NCBI GenBank assembly: GCA_024698965.1
Contig: JAILQM010000101.1
Coordinates: 1 to 49,830, forward strand
Source: Eubacterium sp.
Lineage (GTDB): Bacteria > Bacillota > Clostridia > Lachnospirales > Lachnospiraceae
Direction: 5' to 3'
DNA length: 49,830 bases
The notes under the pieces were generated by a model. It searched no databases and had not been told where the DNA came from. It saw nothing but the letters and a program-made list of their open reading frames with translations. Shown one piece after another: positions 1 through 7,358 of the stretch. Numbering within the stretch: position 1 is the stretch's first letter; the number at the start of each line of letters is the position of its first letter. A program made the position numbers and the translations under genes.

Positions 1-357
1 GACCACGATCACGAGCATGAGCATGAGCACGAATATGATGAAAACGGAGTTTGCAGCTGCGGACATCACCATCATCACGCAGATGAGGTATTTACAAGCT
101 GGGGTATTGAGACTCCGCATAAATTTGACAGAGAAACTCTCGAGAACGCACTTAATGTACTTGTAAATGATGAGAAATACGATTACATCCTTCGTTCCAA
201 AGGTATTGTTGAGACAACAGACGGATCATGGATTTACTTTGATATGGTACCGGGCGCTTATGAGCTCAGAGAAGGTGAAGCCGACTATACGGGAAGACTT
301 GTTGTAATCGGTACTCATGTTGACGAAGATGAGATGAAAGAGCTTTTCGGATTTTAG
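1..357 (+). CDS. CobW/G3E-family GTPase, C-terminal part (5' end outside window)
   Basis: The reading frame is open from the first base to a TAG at 355-357, giving 118 residues of a C-terminus. It begins with an alternating Asp/His/Glu stretch and a CSCGHHHHH cluster, typical of the metal-binding segment between the GTPase and C-terminal domains of CobW/YciC-type metallochaperones. The CobW C-terminal domain follows, recognisable from the YILRSKGIV, WIYFDMVPG and RLVVIGTHVD segments. Known members deliver or scavenge Zn, Co or Ni; which metal applies here cannot be told. The GTPase domain lies upstream of the window. The stop is 11 bases before the next gene, another G3E-type protein, so the two are probably co-transcribed and related in function. 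Confidence 0.85.
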   Translation, partial: DHDHEHEHEHEYDENGVCSCGHHHHHADEVFTSWGIETPHKFDRETLENALNVLVNDEKYDYILRSKGIVETTDGSWIYFDMVPGAYELREGEADYTGRLVVIGTHVDEDEMKELFGF

Positions 358-368
358 AGGTGAATAAT

Positions 369-1310
369 ATGGAAGTACCTGTTTATTTATTTACGGGATT
401 TATGGACAGCGGAAAAACAACGCTGATTAAAGATACATTATTTGATTCAAGCTTTAATGAAGGAAACAAAACTCTTCTTATCGTTTGCGAAGACGGAGAC
501 GAAGAATACACACATGACGAGTGTTATAAAAATAATGTAGTACTTGCGGAAATTGAAAACGAGGAAGATTTTACCAAAGAGAAACTCGAAGAACTTTACA
601 GACAGTATATGCCGGATAATGTTTTTATCGAATACAACGGCACATGGGAAATTGCAACGTTTAACGATTTGGAGCTTCCTGAAGACTGGGTACTTGTACA
701 GGTTCTTACAACCATAGAAGGTCCGACATTTGAGATGTATCTTAACAATATGGCTACAATGCTCATGGATCAGATTTTCTTATCCGATGTAATAATTATC
801 AACCGTTCAAACGATGAGCTTCCGAAAAGAAAGTTCAGAGCGGCCATTAAGGCCAATAATAAGAAAGCTCAGATTGTATATGAAAGAGAAGACGGTTCTA
901 TAGATGAAAATGCTATGAACGAGCTTCCTTATGACAAGTCTGCAGACTTTTTGGATTTGGAAGATTCCGATTATGCTGCGTTTTATATGGATGTAATGGA
1001 TAATCCAAAGGATTATGACGGTAAGGAAATAAAGTTCAGGGCTTTGGTTTACAGACCTGATAATTATAAAAGACCGGGATTTGTACCGGGAAGATTTGCG
1101 ATGACCTGTTGTGTTGAAGACATTCAGTTTTTAGGACTGGTATGTAAGAGTGAGAGGGCATCTGAGGTAAAACATAAATCGTGGATTGATATTACCGCAA
1201 AAGTGAAATACGAATTTAATAAAGATTATTCGGGCAAAGGTCCTGTGCTTTATGAGGAAAAGATAGAGCCGGCCGATAAGCCTGAAGATGAACTTGTATA
1301 TTTTACATAG
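369..1310 (+). CDS. G3E-type GTPase fused to a DUF1980/TIGR03943-like C-terminal domain
   Basis: A protein of 313 residues. The N-terminus carries a P-loop (GFMDSGKTTLI) as in CobW/G3E GTPases; the expected NKxD specificity motif appears as NRSND. The last third, with ALVYRPDNY, FVPGRFAMTCCVEDIQFLG and WIDITAKVKYE, resembles the C-terminal domain of the TIGR03943/DUF1980 (YcgQ-like) putative permease subunit. In many Firmicutes the CobW protein and the YcgQ protein are separate neighbours; here the two parts are on one chain. The ATG at 369 is preferred over the GTG at 360 because the AGAGGTG site at 356-362 is well spaced for the ATG and overlaps the GTG. Convergent with merR, whose stop lies one base further on. 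A role in metal handling is inferred from domains and neighbour only. Confidence 0.75.
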   Translation: MEVPVYLFTGFMDSGKTTLIKDTLFDSSFNEGNKTLLIVCEDGDEEYTHDECYKNNVVLAEIENEEDFTKEKLEELYRQYMPDNVFIEYNGTWEIATFNDLELPEDWVLVQVLTTIEGPTFEMYLNNMATMLMDQIFLSDVIIINRSNDELPKRKFRAAIKANNKKAQIVYEREDGSIDENAMNELPYDKSADFLDLEDSDYAAFYMDVMDNPKDYDGKEIKFRALVYRPDNYKRPGFVPGRFAMTCCVEDIQFLGLVCKSERASEVKHKSWIDITAKVKYEFNKDYSGKGPVLYEEKIEPADKPEDELVYFT

Positions 1311-1311
1311 T

Positions 1312-2139
1312 TTAGTCTATCTGAATCATAATGCCTATGATCTGATTCTGACCGTTTCGTTTCATAATGAAATTGTTGGCTTCGAGTTCGTAGGCATTTC
1401 CTGTTATACTAAGGTGATTTTTTATGCAGAAATCCAAAAGCTTCTGATAGGAAGCTCCTATTGTTGAGTAGTCCCCGTGATGGAAGATGTGTACATATCG
1501 GCCCGCGGGTTTTATTACAGATCTTTTATCTTCGTATTTAACCGGTGTAAGAGAAAAGACGTAGCTGTAGAAGAGTTCGCCCGAAAAGAGGGTGGACTTG
1601 TTAATTATTCGGCCCACCGGGAATTTGTTTATTTTTAAAATGTTGTCACAGTATGAAAAATGATTATGAAGTACGGCAGCATTTTCTTTGGAGCTTAATC
1701 TAATGTCCTTTGAAGCTGCCGTAACTATCATATATTTTTCTTCTCTGTCGATTATACGAGGAGTATCGTAAAAATAATTCTCCGATTCATTCATATAATC
1801 TGCGGCCTTATCAGCCTGATTAAGGAAGCCCAGAGCCTGATTTAATGTGGTAATCTGGTCTTCGAGAATCCTTTTCTTTTGGCTGATAAAGTCTTTTATT
1901 TCATCAGGATTTGTCATTGAAAAGTAATCTTTAATTTCCGAAAGAGATGCATCGCAGTCTATGAGAGTGCGAATCAGATTGAATATATATATCTGCTTGA
2001 GTGTGTAATACCTGTATCCGTTAGCGGCAACGGTCTCGGGTTTGAGAAGACCGATATCGTCATAGTGAAAGAGGGTGTCTTTCGTTGTATCACACAGTTT
2101 TGCAAATTCTCCGGTTGTAAAGAGCTTTAGCTTTGACAT
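1312..2139 (-). CDS. MerR-family transcriptional regulator with GyrI-like effector domain
   Basis: 275 residues. The N-terminus is a classical MerR winged helix-turn-helix (FTTGEFAKLCDTTKDTLFHY, then GLLKPETVAANGYRYY). A coiled-coil dimerisation helix follows at about residues 75-115, then a GyrI/BmrR-like ligand-binding domain of about 140 residues. There is no cysteine cluster of the SoxR or metal-sensing type, so a small-molecule or multidrug-type ligand is more likely than a metal. It starts only 8 bases after the hydF stop, with a GAGGTAA site inside the gap, so it reads as the last gene of the hydrogenase maturation operon. Whether it controls that operon is inference from position. Confidence 0.85.
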   Translation of the reverse strand: MSKLKLFTTGEFAKLCDTTKDTLFHYDDIGLLKPETVAANGYRYYTLKQIYIFNLIRTLIDCDASLSEIKDYFSMTNPDEIKDFISQKKRILEDQITTLNQALGFLNQADKAADYMNESENYFYDTPRIIDREEKYMIVTAASKDIRLSSKENAAVLHNHFSYCDNILKINKFPVGRIINKSTLFSGELFYSYVFSLTPVKYEDKRSVIKPAGRYVHIFHHGDYSTIGASYQKLLDFCIKNHLSITGNAYELEANNFIMKRNGQNQIIGIMIQID

Positions 2140-2147
2140 AAATTACC

Positions 2148-3356
2148 TCATATTTTTTCGGCAAGATCCGGAAAGAGCGAAAGGCTTCTTTTGAGAATGC
2201 CGTTCATATAGGCAATGGCCGTACCGTAGTTGGTAATAGGCACGCCGGCTTTTATGGCTCTTTGGTATCTGCTTTTTGCTTCCGCCGCGTTAAGCATACA
2301 TGCGCCGCAGTGGATTATCATTTTATATTCTCCTAAGTTCTCGGGAAACTCGGTGCCGGAGCTAAGCGTAATTTCGGGGTCCGAACCGGTAAACTCCCTT
2401 ATCCATTTTGGGAGCTTTACTGCGCCTATGTCCTCACACTGGCGGTGATGAGTGCAGCCTTCGCTGATAAGTATTTTATCACCCGGTTTTATGTTTTTAA
2501 GCTCTGCCGCACCTAAAACGCTCGGCGAAAGATTTCCTTTATATCTTGCCATGAGTATGGAAAAAGATGTAAGAGGAACGCTTTCGGGAACGATTTTTGC
2601 TACGGTTTTAAAGGCCTGGGAATCCGTTATTACCATTTTCGGTGCGTCTTTTAAAGAAAGAAGAGTGTTTTCAAGCTCTGTTTCTCTGCACATAACAGGT
2701 ACGGCTCCGGAGTCTAAGGCGTCTCTTATAACCTGCTGCTGCGGCAATATGAGCCTTCCTTTCGGAGCTGATTTGTCAATCGGAATCACAAGCACAATAA
2801 TATCACCCGGATTTACCAGATCGCTTATCAGTGGATTTTCCTTCGGCATATCCTTTAGTTTAGCGGCCGTCATTTCCTTTAATTCATTAATATTATATCC
2901 CGAAAGAGCGCTGCAGTAAATTTCATTTTGCGGGTTTGCGCAATCGGGCGGAATTTCGCCGAGTAAATCGCATTTATTCTTTACTACAATAAACGGAAGG
3001 TTATGCTCTTTAAAAAGCTTAATAAGCTCATTATCGGCTTCTTTTGGGCCGGATGAGGCGTCGGTTACCAAAATGGCGATATCTGTCTGCGCGAGAACGT
3101 TTTTCGCGCGTGAAATTCGCATCTGACCTAAAGTGCCTTCATCGTCTATACCCGGGGTATCTATAATAACGACAGGCCCTAAAGGAAGGAGCTCCATTGC
3201 CTTTTTTACCGGGTCTGTGGTTGTGCCTTTGACATCTGATACTATAGAGAGGTTCTGGCTTGTAAATGCGTTTACAAGGCTGCTTTTTCCGGCATTTCTG
3301 CAGCCGAAAAAAGCAATATGTACACGTTCTCCCGATGGGACTGAATTTAAACTCAT
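2148..3356 (-). CDS. hydF: [FeFe]-hydrogenase maturation GTPase HydF
   Basis: 402 residues, normal for HydF, the scaffold on which the 2Fe subcluster of the H-cluster is assembled before transfer to apo-hydrogenase. The GTPase domain has G1 GCRNAGKSS at residues 18-26, the GTTTDP G2 region, DTPGIDD and NKCDL. The C-terminal cluster-binding domain has the diagnostic CxH...CxxC ligands: C301, H303, C350 and C353. The start ATG follows a strong AGGAGG. It lies 9 bases after hydG and runs into merR, with the same strand and tight spacing as hydE-hydG. No hydrogenase structural subunit lies in the window, so the enzyme it matures is encoded elsewhere. Confidence 0.96.
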   Translation of the reverse strand: MSLNSVPSGERVHIAFFGCRNAGKSSLVNAFTSQNLSIVSDVKGTTTDPVKKAMELLPLGPVVIIDTPGIDDEGTLGQMRISRAKNVLAQTDIAILVTDASSGPKEADNELIKLFKEHNLPFIVVKNKCDLLGEIPPDCANPQNEIYCSALSGYNINELKEMTAAKLKDMPKENPLISDLVNPGDIIVLVIPIDKSAPKGRLILPQQQVIRDALDSGAVPVMCRETELENTLLSLKDAPKMVITDSQAFKTVAKIVPESVPLTSFSILMARYKGNLSPSVLGAAELKNIKPGDKILISEGCTHHRQCEDIGAVKLPKWIREFTGSDPEITLSSGTEFPENLGEYKMIIHCGACMLNAAEAKSRYQRAIKAGVPITNYGTAIAYMNGILKRSLSLFPDLAEKI

Positions 3357-3365
3357 AGGCTCCTC

Positions 3366-4784
3366 CTAGAATCTGAAGTCTCTTCCGTCACCGGCTTTAA
3401 TGTGGTTTAAGTGGTCGATAAGAAGTCCTCTTACCTTTTCGTTTGATACTGCCGGAATATTGGCTTCAATAAGCTTCTCGCCGGCTGCTCTTGTCTCAGG
3501 CGATGCGTAATCCGAAAGGTACTCCTGGAGTGTCATAAGTGCGTTCGGATGACAGCAGTTAAGGATCTGCTTTGATTTGCAAAGTGCCATAAAGCGGTCG
3601 CCGGTACGGCCTTCTCTGTAACATGCCGTGCAGAATGAAGGAATGTAGTTTAAGTTGATGAGCCAGTGAATAACCTCATCAAGTGAGCGGGTATCGGAAA
3701 CGTCAAACTGTACAGTATCTTCCGGTCTGATTTCTTTTGTGTAACCGCCTACGGATGTACGGGAACCTCCGGAAATCTGAGAAATGCCGAGGTCTAAAAC
3801 GCGTTCTCTTGACTTTTGCGACTCACGTGTTGAAACAATCATTCCGGTGTAAGGAACGGCGATTCTTATGCAGGCAACAAGTTTTGCGAATGTATCATCA
3901 TCAATGGAGTTTGTAAATTCGTTTAAGTCAATATCGTCAGCCGGACAGACTCTCGGTACGGAGATTGTATGAGGGCCTACTCCCTGAACAGCTTCAAGAT
4001 GCTCGGCGTGCATTAAAAGACCTGCAAACTCGTAGCGGTATTTGTCGAGTCCGAATAAAACACCGAGACCTACGTCGTCAATACCTCCGGCCATAGCTCT
4101 GTCCATAGCCTCTGTGTGGTATGCGTAGTCGCTCTTAGGTCCTGTCGGGTGAAGGGCTTCGTAAGATTCTTTGTGATAAGTCTCCTGGAAGAGGATGTAT
4201 GTTCCTATTGCGGCATCATGAAGCTTTTTATAGTTTTCAACCGTTGTTGCGGCGATGTTTACGTTAACTCGTCTTATGGCACCGTTTTTATGCTTGATTG
4301 AATAGATGGTGTCGATACTTTCGAGAATGTACTCAATAGGGTTGTATTTAGGATGCTCGCCGGCTTCTATGGCAAGTCTTTTATGTCCCATATCCTGAAG
4401 AGCGATAACTTCATCTCTTATCTGTTCCTGAGTGAGCTTAACTCTCGGAATATGAGTGTTTTTGCCGTGATAAGGACAATATGTGCAGCCGTTTATACAG
4501 TAGTTTGAAAGGTAGAGCGGTGCGAAAAGCACGATACGGTTGCCGTAGAAATCTTCTTTTATTTTTTTGGCAAGTTTGTATATTTCCTCGTTTTTCTCCG
4601 GAATATCACAGGCTAAAAGCACTGATGCCTCTCTGTGGTCGAGACCTTTCATCTCGCGGGCTTTTTTAAGAATGTCGTCTATTACCTTGACGTTATTTTT
4701 GTTTTCGTCGGCGTAGGCGAGAGACTCCAAAATCTCGCTGTGGTCTATGAATTCTTCCGCTTTCATTGAATTTTTGTTGTACAT
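3366..4784 (-). CDS. hydG: [FeFe]-hydrogenase maturation tyrosine lyase HydG
   Basis: 472 residues. HydG is a radical SAM enzyme that cleaves tyrosine to p-cresol and dehydroglycine, which yields the CO and CN ligands of the H-cluster. The radical SAM cluster motif CX3CX2C is at C96, C100 and C103 (in YCINGCTYC). The C-terminal auxiliary-cluster region has CTACYREGRTGDRFMALCK and a later CCHPNA segment, the CX2CX22C-type ligand set that separates HydG from ThiH. The start is placed by AGGAGG seven bases upstream; that site lies inside the last codons of hydE, so the two genes are probably translationally coupled. Confidence 0.96.
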   Translation of the reverse strand: MYNKNSMKAEEFIDHSEILESLAYADENKNNVKVIDDILKKAREMKGLDHREASVLLACDIPEKNEEIYKLAKKIKEDFYGNRIVLFAPLYLSNYCINGCTYCPYHGKNTHIPRVKLTQEQIRDEVIALQDMGHKRLAIEAGEHPKYNPIEYILESIDTIYSIKHKNGAIRRVNVNIAATTVENYKKLHDAAIGTYILFQETYHKESYEALHPTGPKSDYAYHTEAMDRAMAGGIDDVGLGVLFGLDKYRYEFAGLLMHAEHLEAVQGVGPHTISVPRVCPADDIDLNEFTNSIDDDTFAKLVACIRIAVPYTGMIVSTRESQKSRERVLDLGISQISGGSRTSVGGYTKEIRPEDTVQFDVSDTRSLDEVIHWLINLNYIPSFCTACYREGRTGDRFMALCKSKQILNCCHPNALMTLQEYLSDYASPETRAAGEKLIEANIPAVSNEKVRGLLIDHLNHIKAGDGRDFRF

Positions 4785-4785
4785 T

Positions 4786-5847
4786 TTATTTCCTCCTGAT
4801 TTTTATGTGGTCGCCTCTGTCTGTGCTGAGGCTGTATCCAATTGAATTAATTCTTGAGGAGAGACAGCTAAGGCATTCGGCCGCTTCTTCTCCCGTGCAT
4901 ATTTTATTGTCATAGAGCATGTATTTTTTTCTTACATTAGGTGGTGAGAGGTTGGGCATTACTACATTTGCTCCGGAAAGTATGCCCATTTCTCTGCCAT
5001 TGGGATGAATTGTTCCCAAAGCCGTCGTGGCCGGTAGCAGCACTTCGGGAAGCATTATCCTTATTAAAGACAAAAGATAAAGCGTATCTTCCAAAGTGCC
5101 GGATTTTTCATCCTTAAAAGGTGTGTCTTTATGCGGAATAAAAGGTCCTATTCCTATCATCTCAGGCTCAAGCTCTCTTAAAAAGATAAGGTCTTTTGCA
5201 AGAGTTTCTTTGGTTTGACCGGGTGAACCCACCATAAATCCCGCGCCGGTCTGATAGCCTATCTCTTTAAGCTCATAGAGACATTTTTTTCTGTTTGAAA
5301 GAGAAAGGTATGGCGGATGAAGATGAGAGTAGTGATCATCGTCCGCGGTCTCATGCCTTAAAAGGTATCTGTCCGCTCCGGCATCGAAGAGCTTTTGGTA
5401 GCTGTCCTTCGAGCGTTCTCCGACAGATAGGGTAAGAGCACAGTCCGGATGATTATTTTTAATGCTTTTTATAATGTCTGTCAAAACTTCGTCCGTAAAG
5501 AAAGCATCTTCGCCGCCCTGGAGGACGAATGTTCTAAAACCTATATCATATCCGTAGTCGGCGCAGTTTAAAATATCTTCCTTGCTCAGTCTGTATCTTG
5601 CCGCGTTTTTGTTGCTCTTTCTTATTCCGCAGTAGTAACAGTCATTTTTACAAATATTTGTAAACTCGATCAGGCCTCTTATATATATGTCTTTTCCGTA
5701 AACGGCATCTCTTATTTTTGAAGCCTTGTCTGCAGCATACTCGGCTGCGGAAGGCGTTCTGTTTTCAAGAAGAAAAATAAATTCTTCGGCAGATAATAAA
5801 GATCCGCTTTCGAGACTGTCTATCTTTTCTTTTACTGCATTTTCCAT
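4786..5847 (-). CDS. hydE: [FeFe]-hydrogenase maturation radical SAM protein HydE
   Basis: 353 residues, the usual HydE length. The radical SAM motif is CX3CX2C at C66, C70 and C73 (in ICKNDCYYCGIRKSN), followed by the GYRTFVLQGGED-type strand seen here as IGFRTFVLQGGED. HydE acts after HydG on its Fe(CO)2CN-cysteine product during construction of the dithiomethylamine-bridged diiron site. The gene ends one base before hydG starts and begins 15 bases after the TM1266-family gene, so it is the second gene of the operon read from the leader at 6109-6291. Confidence 0.95.
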   Translation of the reverse strand: MENAVKEKIDSLESGSLLSAEEFIFLLENRTPSAAEYAADKASKIRDAVYGKDIYIRGLIEFTNICKNDCYYCGIRKSNKNAARYRLSKEDILNCADYGYDIGFRTFVLQGGEDAFFTDEVLTDIIKSIKNNHPDCALTLSVGERSKDSYQKLFDAGADRYLLRHETADDDHYSHLHPPYLSLSNRKKCLYELKEIGYQTGAGFMVGSPGQTKETLAKDLIFLRELEPEMIGIGPFIPHKDTPFKDEKSGTLEDTLYLLSLIRIMLPEVLLPATTALGTIHPNGREMGILSGANVVMPNLSPPNVRKKYMLYDNKICTGEEAAECLSCLSSRINSIGYSLSTDRGDHIKIRRK

Positions 5848-5862
5848 ATAATAATCCTTTGC

Positions 5863-6108
5863 TTAAACATTTGAGTAGACGGCTTTGGAATTAACTCCGT
5901 CGAGCATTCCGAGTTTGCCGGAAATACTGCTTATCACATTGTTTGGAGCGTCTACTATAATGCTGATTATAGAAATGTTTCTTTGCTTGTAAGGAATACC
6001 CATTCTGCCTATTATGTATTCCCTGTATTCATGAAGTACAGAATTGATTTCTCCGGTAGAAGCGGGATTATCAATAATAATGCCTATTAATGCGACTCTT
6101 GTCTCCAT
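5863..6108 (-). CDS. TM1266-family iron-only hydrogenase system regulator (ACT-like)
   Basis: 81 residues. The pattern METRVALIGIIIDNP, then REYIIGRMGIPY, then a second strand rich in Ile and Val, fits the small TM1266/TIGR03959 family, an ACT-like, NikR C-terminal-like fold found next to hyd genes and annotated as a putative iron-only hydrogenase system regulator. It has no DNA-binding segment, so it may act by binding a ligand or protein. It is the first gene of the hyd operon, with a strong AGGAGGTGA six bases before the ATG. The T tract of an intrinsic terminator touches that ribosome binding site. The biochemical role of this family is not established. Confidence 0.88.
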   Translation of the reverse strand: METRVALIGIIIDNPASTGEINSVLHEYREYIIGRMGIPYKQRNISIISIIVDAPNNVISSISGKLGMLDGVNSKAVYSNV

Positions 6109-6291
6109 CTGTCACCTCCTAAAAAAATAATGCATACCGTACTTTTGGCATGCATTAAAAAACACTCTTTTTGCGTAAAATATCAGAGTAATCGTTATAT
6201 GCTCGCCTTTCCCGTCGGGACGAACCCTCCGGCGTCAGTACGAAAATGTTATATTACGGATAAAGTATCATTCGAATATGCGGTAAGTCAA
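6109..6291 (-). promoter_or_regulatory. Promoter and structured leader of the hyd operon, candidate riboswitch or attenuator
   Basis: On the minus strand a TTGACT/GATACT pair with a 16-base spacer (6286-6291 and 6264-6269) predicts a start near 6257 and a leader of about 150 bases. The leader holds a GC-rich stem-loop: CGCC at 6231-6234 pairs with GGCG at 6204-6207, enclosing GGG (6225-6227) and CCC (6217-6219). A second weak stem (6185-6189 with 6164-6168) follows, then a strong terminator hairpin just before the first ribosome binding site. This order suggests conditional termination. I could not match the sequence to a riboswitch class whose consensus I remember. Confidence 0.6.
6121..6156 (-). 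terminator. Intrinsic terminator inside the hyd leader
   Basis: On the minus strand a 10-base-pair stem (6147-6156 with 6129-6138, one G-U pair) and an 8-base loop are followed by seven T residues at 6121-6127. The AGGAGG of the first hyd gene starts at 6120. A terminator directly before a ribosome binding site, with no gene ending upstream on that strand, fits an attenuation device rather than an operon end. Confidence 0.75.
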
Positions 6292-6495
6292 GCCTTACCC
6301 TTGGGTTTAGCCGCATAACTGTTATTCGGTTTTTGTAAATTAAAATTGTGACAAATTTAATTATTGGGAATATGTTAAACTATGGGGTTAACACGATAGT
6401 TTTGCTTATTCATTTGCAAATATGATTAAAATGGTGCATAATTTGATTATGAAGTAGTCATAAAGAAAATTATGGGATTTTATGGGTGAATTATT

Positions 6496-7002
6496 TTGAG
6501 CAAAAACACAATTCTCATCGTAGATGATGAGGTAATCAACAGAACAATTTTAAAAGAATCTTTTGAGGGAGCTTTTTCCATTCTGGAAGCCGGAAACGGA
6601 CATGAGGCAATCGAAATACTGAAAAGCAAATCAGGCGATATTGGGGCTGTTTTACTGGATTTGCTGATGCCGGGATCGGATGGATTCGAGGTGCTTAAGT
6701 TCATGGAGTATTGCGGGCTTGACAAGGAAATTCCTGTTATCGTTATTACCAGCGATGACAGTGAAGGCATTAAAAAAAGACTCAGTGAGTACAGAATTTC
6801 CGATGTTTTAAACAAGCCTTTTTTGCCTATGGTTATTTCGAGAAGGACTAAAAATCTTATTCGTATTTACGAAGACAAAAGAAAAGATCTTGAAAAGCTT
6901 AGCAGTGAGATAGAGCAGCTTAAAAAGGAAAACGCAGAACTTAAAGAGAAAATAAAAGGTTACGAAAAGACGCTGAAAAAAATTGAAAAAAACTTTATTT
7001 AA
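6496..7002 (+). CDS. Stand-alone response regulator, receiver domain plus coiled coil
   Basis: 168 residues. The receiver domain has the acidic pair D10/D11, the phospho-acceptor D55 (VLLDLLMPGSDG), the switch residues T85/S86 (VITSDD) and K107 (NKPF). After residue 120 there is no DNA-binding or enzymatic output domain, only a charged coiled coil (heptad-like LEKLSSEIEQLKKENAELKE, about residues 128-165). It therefore probably signals through protein contacts. The TTG at 6496 is the only workable start: the in-frame ATG at 6472 meets a TGA after five codons. The upstream GGGTGA is a modest ribosome site. No histidine kinase is adjacent. Confidence 0.85.
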   Translation: MSKNTILIVDDEVINRTILKESFEGAFSILEAGNGHEAIEILKSKSGDIGAVLLDLLMPGSDGFEVLKFMEYCGLDKEIPVIVITSDDSEGIKKRLSEYRISDVLNKPFLPMVISRRTKNLIRIYEDKRKDLEKLSSEIEQLKKENAELKEKIKGYEKTLKKIEKNFI

Positions 7003-7008
7003 CATTCT

Positions 7009-7037
7009 TGACTATGGGGTTACCCAATACCTATAAT
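7009..7037 (+). promoter_or_regulatory. Sigma-A promoter of the 59-residue gene, with an operator-like motif in the spacer
   Basis: TTGACT at 7009-7014 and TATAAT at 7032-7037 are separated by exactly 17 bases, an excellent sigma-A promoter with a start near 7044. The sequence ACTATGGGGTTA (7011-7022) begins in the -35 box and fills the first half of the spacer. The same 12 bases occur at 6379-6390, which suggests a regulator site. Confidence 0.75.
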
Positions 7038-7053
7038 TTTAATTGCACAAGGG

Positions 7054-7080
7054 AACCGGCGATGATTGGGAGTGCCGGTT
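7054..7080 (+). terminator. GC-rich hairpin in the leader of the 59-residue gene, possible attenuator
   Basis: AACCGGC (7054-7060) pairs with GCCGGTT (7074-7080) across a 13-base loop, followed by ATGCTTTTT. It sits between the promoter at 7009-7037 and the start codon at 7120, so it may end the upstream response-regulator transcript, attenuate the downstream gene, or both. The T run begins four bases after the stem, so termination strength is uncertain. Confidence 0.45.
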
Positions 7081-7119
7081 ATGCTTTTTACTTATCGCTT
7101 TGACAGGGAGGTATTAGGT

Positions 7120-7299
7120 ATGGCAGAGAATAGAAAAGTTGTAATGAGAACAAATTCGCTTGGCGAAAGATTTGCAGGTTATTGGGATGAAGTGACCGGC
7201 ACATTTAAAACTGTTATGGTTATTCACAATGATAATGATATGGACAGTTTTATTGATAAGTACGACATTACATACGTAAGAATAGAGAACGTTTTATAG
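7120..7299 (+). CDS. Small conserved-looking protein of unknown function (59 aa)
   Basis: 59 residues starting MAENRKVVMRTNSLGERF, with no membrane segment, signal peptide or cysteine. The composition suggests a small mixed alpha/beta cytosolic fold: GTFKTVMVIHNDND looks like a beta-hairpin region and DSFIDKYDIT a helix. I do not recognise the family. The ATG at 7120 is chosen because GGGAGG at 7106-7111 is well spaced for it; an upstream in-frame ATG at 7066 lies within the hairpin and lacks a ribosome site. It has its own strong promoter and two downstream hairpins, so it is a well-defined transcription unit. The shared motif with the upstream response regulator suggests common control. Confidence 0.7.
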   Translation: MAENRKVVMRTNSLGERFAGYWDEVTGTFKTVMVIHNDNDMDSFIDKYDITYVRIENVL

Positions 7300-7325
7300 A
7301 ATTTCAGCATTTTTGTAATTCAGAA

Positions 7326-7358
7326 GAATCACGTTTTTACCCCATAGATACGTGATTC
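7326..7358 (+). terminator. Hairpin downstream of the 59-residue gene, motif copy in its loop
   Basis: GAATCACGT (7326-7334) and ACGTGATTC (7350-7358) form a perfect 9-base-pair stem with a 15-base loop, followed by GTTTTCCC. The loop holds TTACCCCATAG (7337-7347), the reverse complement of the CTATGGGGT(T)A motif found upstream. It may be a weak terminator or a regulatory hairpin. Confidence 0.5.

Noticed and set aside
1..78. His-rich run as an engineered tag or low-complexity artefact
   Set aside because: The alternating Asp/His/Glu and CSCGHHHHH pattern continues into a clear CobW C-terminal domain and is typical of natural metallochaperones.
2452..2919. 155-residue plus-strand frame inside hydF
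   Set aside because: Antisense to a clearly functional HydF with intact GTPase and cluster motifs; no ribosome site.
6204..6260. c-di-GMP, SAM, TPP, cobalamin, Moco or guanidine riboswitch identity for the hyd leader
   Set aside because: Compared from memory with these consensus sequences; none of their core conserved strings is present, so no class is named.
6130..6318. 62-codon plus-strand frame in the hyd leader region
   Set aside because: Low-quality composition, no ribosome site before its ATG, and it overlaps the conserved-looking stems and terminator of the minus-strand leader.
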